NCBI GenBank assembly: GCA_035610365.1
Contig: CM069435.1
Span: 14,931,123-14,995,122 of the forward strand
Origin: Aquatica leii
Taxonomy: Eukaryota; Arthropoda; Insecta; Coleoptera; Lampyridae
Reading direction: 5' to 3'
Length of the DNA stretch: 64,000 nt
Shown: piece by piece, positions 57,610 through 64,000 of the stretch
How the letters are laid out: every line of letters begins with the position of its first letter
Numbering within the stretch: position 1 is the stretch's first letter
Translations under genes and position numbers: made by a program
The notes under the pieces: model-generated
Database searches by the model: none
Told to the model about the DNA's origin: nothing
Seen by the model: only the letters and a program-made list of their open reading frames with translations

Positions 57610-58440
57610 AACAACAGAACTATTAGCTTACCAAGAAAACTAAAGAAACATCGAATATTTCAAGTAGGTTTTCGACCAGAATAAAACTAGTGTTAGATTT
57701 TAAGCTTGTAACAAAAATAATTTGTTATTAAAATGCCGATAGATAATTAAAAATACAAGTGCAAACAAAGTGGAATTAGAAAACGATAATTATTGAATTA
57801 ATAGAAAAAATTAAGAACAAAGCAAATACACAAATAACTGGTAGAAAAAATAAAAGAAGTTTGCAGAAGAATGCATAAATAAGGTTAGCGCAAATGAGTG
57901 TAAAATTTTGAATCAAAAATAATGATTTGTTTGAGTTCCTGTGTACATTGGGCGTTATTTTCACGAGTGAGCGTTTATAAACCCGAGTGTCAGAAATATT
58001 TTAAAAGTCCACGAGGGAAAAAGTACTGATTTTAGACAACCACATTTTACTGCTCGAGAGACTACGAAACATCCAAAGTCTCAAAATTTCTCAAAAATAG
58101 TATGACGTTTATGTTGACAAGTGAGCAAAAACTGTCAGAGATGGTTTACAAAAGCGAAAAATTCATATTTATGACAGTTAAGAAAAATTGATAAATAATA
58201 AAGACAAAATGGAAAAATCGTGAAAGGAAACAAAAACCAAAAGAAAAAAGTGAAAGCTAAAACAAAAGAATTAAAACAAAACGTCTTTCAATAAGAACGC
58301 TCGATTTTTAAATGTAAATAAAATAAGTTGTGTGTGAGATAATGTCTGCCACGGCTTTACTTGGTCACACGTATTCGGTAGGTTCAATTTTCGATGACTT
58401 TGTGACATAGATGTGACAGAATTTGCTAGATGGCGTTTAT
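57610..58440. other. No gene recognised
   Basis: AT-rich sequence without any recognisable open frame or repeat. Confidence 0.4.
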
Positions 58441-58459
58441 GTATTGGTTTTGCGGTTTA

Positions 58460-58990
58460 AAGTTGCTTTTCAAATCGCTCGCTCAGAATGTACAACGTGA
58501 CATGCGCTGTGTGGCAAGTAGCGCCGTCCTGTTAGAACCACATGTCGTCAGTATCTATATTATCTAATTTAGTCTACAAGAATTTACTTATTATTGATTT
58601 TTAGCGTTTGCCGTTGACGATTATAATAGTAGCAGTTTTGTTTTAGTAAAAGTACGAACTGATTATTACTCCAGAGCAAAATCTGTACCAAATTGTGATT
58701 TCCTTGGTACTCGTGTATCTCGTGTGGATTAGTATCGTCCCAAATCCGTCAAATGTGCTTGTTTACACATTTATTCATCTAAAAATGGATCTACAATTTG
58801 GGTCAACTTTCAACTGCTCTAGAACTCAAAAAAGCAAACACAAGCCGTCGTCTATGGTCGTTTACTTTAAGACGAAAAATTGATCGCTTTGGGTTTTCTT
58901 GTACACTCTCACGTTTTCAGCAGACCTTGTGTGCCACTGACGTATGGGTGCTAGCTGATTATTTATTGAACCGGTTGACTCGAATTTGAC
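58460..58990 (-). pseudogene. Mariner-like transposase fragments
   Basis: The minus strand reads STGSINNQLAPIRQWHTRSA followed by ENVRVYKK (58980-58890), the N-terminal region of a mariner-like family, then DHRRRLVFAFLSSRAVE (58860-58810), and after a gap DTDDMWF and QDGATCHTAHVTLYILSERF (58555-58490), the box with the second catalytic Asp. The first and third Asp boxes are absent. Shifts and stops abound. No terminal repeats are visible. Confidence 0.65.
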
Positions 58991-58999
58991 CACCAAACG

Positions 59000-59690
59000 T
59001 CAAATAGTTGACTCAGGTAGATAAAAATCACATAATGCGCGGAACGTTTCTCGAACGGAGGACGCTATAACTTTCCATAGAGATTTGTCGTAGACTACTA
59101 AACAATTCACAACAAATTTGACAGATGTTGGACGGAAACGGAAGTTTCTTGTTTAGTAGGTTGGAGATTTGAGGCTGGCTCAAGTTTGTGACTTTTTCAT
59201 CTTTCAAATTAAAATAATATTTCTTTATTTTTTGGTACAGTTTTGTTTGTAAATTCTTGGGTTTTTTCTTCTCTTTTTTGTTTGTTTGTTTTTTCATGTT
59301 TTTTGTCGTGAGAATTTTGTTATTGATTTTTTTTGCAAATTTTCTTTCGATTTCCTACCTAATGCGTTTGAATATAGTGTAGGAGCGTGTATCTATTTCT
59401 TTGTTCTTTAATTTAAACCATGATGTTATTTATTAGTTCTTTGTTGTGAACTTGTGTTTATCTCATGTTTTTGAATTTTTTTCTGGTGTTTTTTTGTTGT
59501 TTTTGTTTTTTTTTGTATCTATTTTTTTTCTAATAGAAAATTTATAGGAAGTACTATTGCTATTGTTCTATACGCAGTGTTTTTCATCATTCTTTTGTGT
59601 TTGTTCACCTTTCATTTATACATTTTTATCTGGCGCTATCACTTCTTATTATATGTGTTGTAGGAATGATATCAAATAAACTGGATGTGG
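59000..59690. other. No gene recognised; T-rich
   Basis: Long T-rich tracts (59220-59560) dominate, with short Lys/Asn-rich open frames on the minus strand that come from the base composition. No domain is seen. Confidence 0.4.
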
Positions 59691-59975
59691 ATCATTTTTG
59701 ACTTGCTTTTGGGTGGTTTTGCGATGCGATATATGACGTCATTAAAACGCTGCATAAATTCATAAGGGACCTCTATTGCTTCTGCAACTGTGGCGACAAA
59801 CCACCTCTTCTTTGAGGATTATGCAACCACACCATGTTGCCAGAGTGAAACCTACCGTTTTGTGCCTTGGCGTCATATCTGGTCTTCATTGTGTTGCTGG
59901 CAATTTGTGTGTTTTTACGGACCGCTTCATGTACTTTGTCTAACTTTTTCATCTACTTGTTGACATAGTTTTTTC
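59690..59975 (-). pseudogene. Gypsy integrase C-terminus
   Basis: The minus strand reads KKLDKVHEAVRKNTQIAS, then MKTRYDAKAQNGRFHSGNMV and WLHNPQRRGG, matching the plus-strand piece at 48880-49060. It follows the RNase H end directly, so the integrase core was deleted. Confidence 0.72.
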
Positions 59976-60850
59976 CAGCAAGTTCTTCTTCCGGTTCTGT
60001 GTCATTGTTATACTTTTGCAGTCTCTCAACCAATCTTGCCACTTGTCTTTCCGGATTACGAAACTTCAATAGCCATTTCAAAGCGTTGTGGTTTATCCTC
60101 AGTAAAAATTTTCGGCCGTACAAATATTTGTAGAAGTGTTCTATAGACTGTTAACAACTCTCTCTTAGTCACGCAGTAATTATTTTCTGACCTGAACAAA
60201 GCTTTACTAAAATACGCGATGACTTTTTCTTGTTCGCCATGGACCTGCGAAAGGACTGCACTTAAGGCCAGATTAATTGCATCGGTTTAAAAACAACTTT
60301 TCCATCTTTTCTTGGGTAACTTAAAATCACCGAAGTGACTAGACTTTGTTTTAGTTGATGGAAAGCATTTCGCAGACTTCATTCTATCTAAATTCTGCTC
60401 TTTCTTTGGTCAGTTTTGTCAAAGGTTTGGCTAATCCGGGTGCAAATAGTCTATAATAGATACACAACCCAAAGAAAATTTAAACCTGATTTTTGCCGAT
60501 TAGTCTTGCCCATGATTGCACTGCTCGAACTTTGTCTTGGTTAACCTTTACTCCATTTTAGATACAACGTGGTCAAGATATTGCACTTTCTTTCTATACG
60601 TGGCACTTCTTTGGCTTCAGTTTTAAAATTGTTCTACGTAGTCGTTAGAACACTTCTTTCAAGTTGTTCAAATGTTCTTCAGACGACTTTCCGACGTCGG
60701 CTAGATAAAGCAAGCACGTCTTTCAAGACACTCCGCGCAAAATGGTGTCTATCAAACGCTCGAACGTTGCAGAAACGTTACACAGACAAAAAGCCATCAC
60801 AGAATTGCCACAAACAGTCTGCATAATTCCAAGCGTTTCTCCACGTAAAG
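59975..60850 (-). pseudogene. Gypsy RT and RNase H, joined directly to gag
   Basis: The capsid word LRGETLGIMQTV runs straight into CGNSVMAFCLCNVSATFERL and IDTILRG, which is RT after the first catalytic Asp (family: LWQF-x-VMPFGLCNAPATFERLM). So the deletion joined gag to RT near 60820. RNase H is represented by fragments such as LVTSVILSYPRKDGKVVF and NPERQVARLVERLQKYN at its end. There are many shifts and stops, and the YxDD box is not readable. Confidence 0.68.
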
Positions 60851-61529
60851 CCACTATTAAAGATGTTGTTTTCTGTTTGTTGCTCCAATCATAAGCTGTG
60901 GATGCGGCTTCAAACTGCTTGTAGTATATTGACCAAGAAATTTTTTTATCAAAATTGGAGGTACTTTTATTCTGTCTTCTAATTTGTCTTCTATTGGTTC
61001 TATTTTGTCATTGATAGATTGCTTTCCGTTTTCTCGAACTTTACATTTTTCTTCTCTTAAATTTAACATTCTACTTGAACTATTTTAATTTGATTTTCTA
61101 TGTTCGTTCCTATTTCTGTTTTTAAATTTTTAGATTTTTTTTACAATTTTTTTTTCTATGTTCTGAGTATTTTCTAATAATTTTGGTTTAACTTTCTAAG
61201 AATTTTTGAACAGTTTTTCTTCTACTCTGAGAATTTTTGGACAGTTTTCTCTCTATTCTTCTAGTATTTTTTTCCATTTTCTGAAAATTTTCGAACAGTT
61301 TTTCTTCCAATTTTTTGAGAATTATCATGGATTTTTCTAATAAGGTTACTAAAGTTTATTACTTTAGGAACAAACAAATACAAATCAACGTCTATTTTGT
61401 TTTCTTCCAAATTTTCGCGAAACCGTTGTTATAACACAATTTTAATACCACTTATTTCTAAATCACATTGTTCTAGTTCTTTTTTTAAATCTGCAACTTT
61501 TAAATTACAAAGTTTCTTTATCGCCATTG
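60850..61529 (-). pseudogene. Gypsy gag with SAP-like start and coiled coil
   Basis: The ATG at 61527 (minus) starts MAIKKLCNLKVADLKKELEQ and continues CDLEISGIKIVL and RFRENLEENKIDVDLYLF. This resembles a SAP-type helix pair at the gag start of some gypsy elements. A long Lys/Asn-rich coiled coil follows, as in the copy at 38.7 kb, and the capsid word YYKQFEAAS-type is reached over a shift near 60920. About five stops and several shifts break it. Confidence 0.68.
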
Positions 61530-61698
61530 TTTGTTCACTTATTATTACTTTTATTTTTTTAATGACTAATCATACGCACTAATAAAAGAAAAAGTTTGAT
61601 TAACTAAGTTGATAAACACACACAAATCGTGAGCTAATCAATTCATTGTTTATTTACACACCCTCAACAAGCTTAAATTACCTCACACCTGACACCAG

Positions 61699-62055
61699 TA
61701 TAACGAATTTTGAATCTAATTTATTTATAAACAATATATTGACACGACTAAATTTTGTAAACGTAACTAATAAAATCTAACGATATTTAAAAACAACTTA
61801 CATTAATTTATAGATTACTATCACTCAAAAAATAATGTCCGCGGATAACTTTTGTTTATCTAAACGGATATTTGTTTATGTTAACAACGTGTACCCTTAC
61901 ACGCCGTATTTATTTTTCTCTAGCACGTGCACTTTATTCAGACCGATACCAAATTCTTCTTCTAACTAAATTTGATTCGAAAATTGACTCCAGCTCTCTT
62001 CGAATACTTTTTGTACTCTTCCGTTATCTGCATCTAAAATGTTCTACGTTTTTCA
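61699..62055 (-). repeat. 5' LTR of the minus-strand gypsy element
   Basis: It shares taatttattta, atctaacgatattta, cttacattaatttata and gtccgcggataactt with the LTRs at 21205, 33800 and 57185. On the minus strand it ends TTCGTTATA, so the usual final CA is TA. It is followed by ctggtgtcaggtgtg, the presumed primer-binding site. Confidence 0.7.
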
Positions 62056-62279
62056 ATCATTGTTTCAAAGTTATTAATTACTACAGAAATGGTTTCTTAC
62101 TATTATATAGTTATATCAATAACCTGCATTTTGGTTTTCGAAAGATTTTTAAATTTTGAACAAATGCAGAAACAGACTATTAGTATATTTTGTCTCAGTA
62201 GAATTGCTTTCGGTTCAAGTTTTCGTTTGCTATGGCCATTTACTTTATTGCAGAATTAGCTCACATGCACCCTCTACCT

Positions 62280-62515
62280 TAACTTTGTGTAGAACACAAT
62301 GTGTAATCTTTTGAACGACATTTCTGTAGACCAAATGCTACAAATTGTGGTTCTATCATGATGGTGCTCCGGCTCATTTTTTGATTGCCTTTAGAGCATT
62401 TACACGACACTTTTTTACGTAGATGGCTAAGAAGGAGCGGACCTGTTTTATGACCTCTAAGATCGCCTAATTTAAATCTTCTCACATCTGTAATCTTGAA
62501 GAGCTGCATCTACGA
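62280..62515 (+). pseudogene. Mariner-like transposase fragment
   Basis: The plus strand reads LWFYHDGAPAHFLIAFRAFT and, over a shift, SGPVL and PLRSPNLNLLTSVILKSCIY. It is the box with the second catalytic Asp and the region up to the third, where the family has RSPDLT-x-x-DFFLWG. The third Asp is not readable. Nothing else of the gene can be found around it. Confidence 0.62.
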
Positions 62516-62519
62516 ATTA

Positions 62520-63735
62520 TTTAAAAAAAATAACAAATACAAGCAAATCAGGAGATTTTAGAAAGATTTCGAATATCCTTCAGACTCAGATAAGTCGTGT
62601 CTGCTTGGAAATGGAAGGAGGACACTTTATATAATTTTGTTTTTTGTTTTGCTAGCAGCTTCTTTTGTTTGTACTTAATAAATAAGTAATGCAAATAAAT
62701 TTTCAAAAAAGAATCTTCCATATCTCCAAAACCGTTACCTTGCGGACACATTTACTACTACTCCTATTTTTTTAAATATTTTACATTCTTATTTTATCAC
62801 CTAAAAAAACTGTTTCAATTGCTTTGCCTTTTTAGGAACTGCTATTTTTTGATTGATCATTTGTTACATTTGTATCCTAATAAATTATATACGTTAAAAT
62901 TGTTTGAATGATTGAAACTTTTGCTACGGTCGGTAGAAGCGTTGGACCTTGTTTCGTTTGATAAACAAATCAAGAAAACAGTTCTTGGACATGTTATCTT
63001 TCAAAATCAGATGTCTATCAAGCGACAATTCTAAATATATTAGCAATACTGGCTTTCTGTTAGGTGCAAAAAAATCTTGCTCCAAAATTCCTTTTAAGAA
63101 TTTTTCTGCTTAACGTTGTTTGCAGCATTTAATAAGTTTTCGCTGATACTATTTTTGACATTTCACTTCTAACCGGTATCATAGTTTTTTCAACAATTTT
63201 TTGAATACATTTCTGATAGGTTTTGAATCAGGTTTTTTGTAATTTTGTACTACTTTTTTCCCAAAAAAAACTTAGTACAAAAAGCAAACAATGACAGCTA
63301 CCCCAAGGTAGTCCTGCATTACGGTGGTAATAAATAACAGTTTCAAGATTTAGACCGGTAGAACAAAAGACAAAATAAAAACCTAATTGAGACAAAACAA
63401 AGGTTATAATTTCTTTCTCGCGAACCTAATGCAAGACGTGTACCATCAAAAATCAGAAATTTGCATCAAGAACCGGAAGAGCAAAAAAATTCTTGAAACT
63501 TTTTTTCCCTTTTTTTGAGATCCTTTTTAATTGGAGTAGATGAGCATTGTTTGATTTAATTGTATTACTGAAGAAAACAATCATAGTTTGAAAATTTTTG
63601 TATTTTAAGTCATTTATAATAATTTTCTACTTGCTTTAAGGCTATCGTAAGCGATCTAAATGGACTCATCATTATTGTCATGACTGAAGAGAATTGTTTT
63701 TTTGCAGTTTTGTGACTTATAAAAGTATATTTAAG
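62520..63735. other. No gene recognised
   Basis: AT-rich sequence. Short open frames lack domains and no repeats were noticed. Confidence 0.4.
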
Positions 63736-64000
63736 CAGTGGCGTAACCAAGGTTTGTGTTTGGGAGGGTTTTATTATTTGCATTAAAACAAAAATAAAAT
63801 TTGTGGTTTTTAACTTTAACTTTTCGAGTTTCGATTTAGTTGAGACAGAATGCTTCAATATTTACATTTCCAATATACTTCAAAGTCTCTCTTATTGTGT
63901 TTTGCTAAATTTTTTTCTAAATCTACCTCTAGGTTTAGGTAAGCAATTGTTTACTTTGCCTGCTGTCGCCGGCGAGTTGCTTGTGGAATTTGACAGAGGA
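63736..64000 (+). mobile_element. Left end of a hAT-type element running off the window
   Basis: CAGTGGCGTAACC at 63736-63748 is a standard insect hAT terminus (CAG-x-GGCGTA). The next 40 bp, including gtgtttgggagggt, are also typical. No right end is found up to 64000. The call rests on one terminus and is therefore weaker than the hAT calls with target duplications. Confidence 0.5.

Larger units (their letters stand above)
59690..62055 (-). mobile_element. Internally deleted gypsy element with 5' LTR, minus strand
   Basis: Read on the minus strand: LTR 62055-61699, primer-binding start ctggtgtcag at 61698, gag from 61527, then directly RT and RNase H, then the integrase C-terminus to about 59700. 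Protease, the first part of RT and the integrase core are missing, through two deletions. No 3' LTR was found. It belongs to the same family as the gypsy copies at 38.5 and 45.0 kb. Confidence 0.75.

Overview
This window reads as AT-rich nuclear DNA of an insect, probably a beetle. The order is a guess; the insect call rests on short introns, the Tc1/mariner, R1-like, jockey-like, BEL/Pao, Ty3/gypsy, Penelope-like and hAT families present, and one conserved arthropod-type gene. I can support only two ordinary host-type genes: a complete five-exon acyl-protein thioesterase gene (12103-12965, +) and a tRNA-Asn(GTT) gene (32470-32543, +), which lies inside a DNA transposon. Almost everything else is transposon sequence, mostly decayed and nested.

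Region by region: 1-2.8 kb, an R1-like non-LTR remnant; 3.17-5.21 kb, a hAT-type non-autonomous element with an 8-bp target duplication; 6.36-11.07 kb, a jockey-like element with ORF1, ORF2 and an A-rich tail; 11.38-11.53 kb, a short hAT MITE; 12.1-13.1 kb, the thioesterase gene; 14.4-19.8 kb, a second R1-like element split by a hAT MITE (16455-16759) and by an AAGCTT-rich inverted-repeat element (17754-19581); 20.8-21.0 kb, a palindrome whose two arms carry hammerhead-ribozyme-like cores; 22.5-23.46 kb, a 5'-truncated Penelope-like element (PLE) with a GIY-YIG domain and a hammerhead-like motif; 24.9-25.5 kb, a BEL LTR; 25.55-27.47 kb, a young mariner relative with 359-bp terminal repeats; 27.5-28.4 kb, a Tc1-like pseudogene; 28.6-33.7 kb, a pogo-like element that contains a complete Tc1 element and the tRNA gene; 33.8-34.3 kb, a solo gypsy LTR.

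36.3-37.2 kb is a hAT transposase remnant. A BEL/Pao element (LTR 37384-37958, gag 38.1 kb, pol 42.5-45.0 kb) is interrupted by a gypsy element (38.5-42.5 kb). That gypsy element ends in a macro domain related to the OARD1/TARG1 ADP-ribose hydrolases, followed by a CCCH-like finger; this is the most unusual content here. A second gypsy copy (45.0-49.2 kb) is interrupted by a head-to-head pair of PLE copies (46.65-48.83 kb). 50.9-55.0 kb holds a minus-strand jockey-like element, 57.2-57.6 kb another solo LTR, 59.7-62.1 kb a minus-strand, internally deleted gypsy element with its 5' LTR, and mariner fragments lie at 58.5-59.0 and 62.3-62.5 kb. A hAT left end starts at 63736 and runs off the window.

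The nesting gives a relative history: the BEL copy predates the gypsy copies, the second gypsy copy predates the PLE pair, the pogo-like element predates the Tc1 element, and the second R1-like copy predates the hAT MITE and the AAGCTT element. All family calls come from reading motifs by eye; no database search was done.
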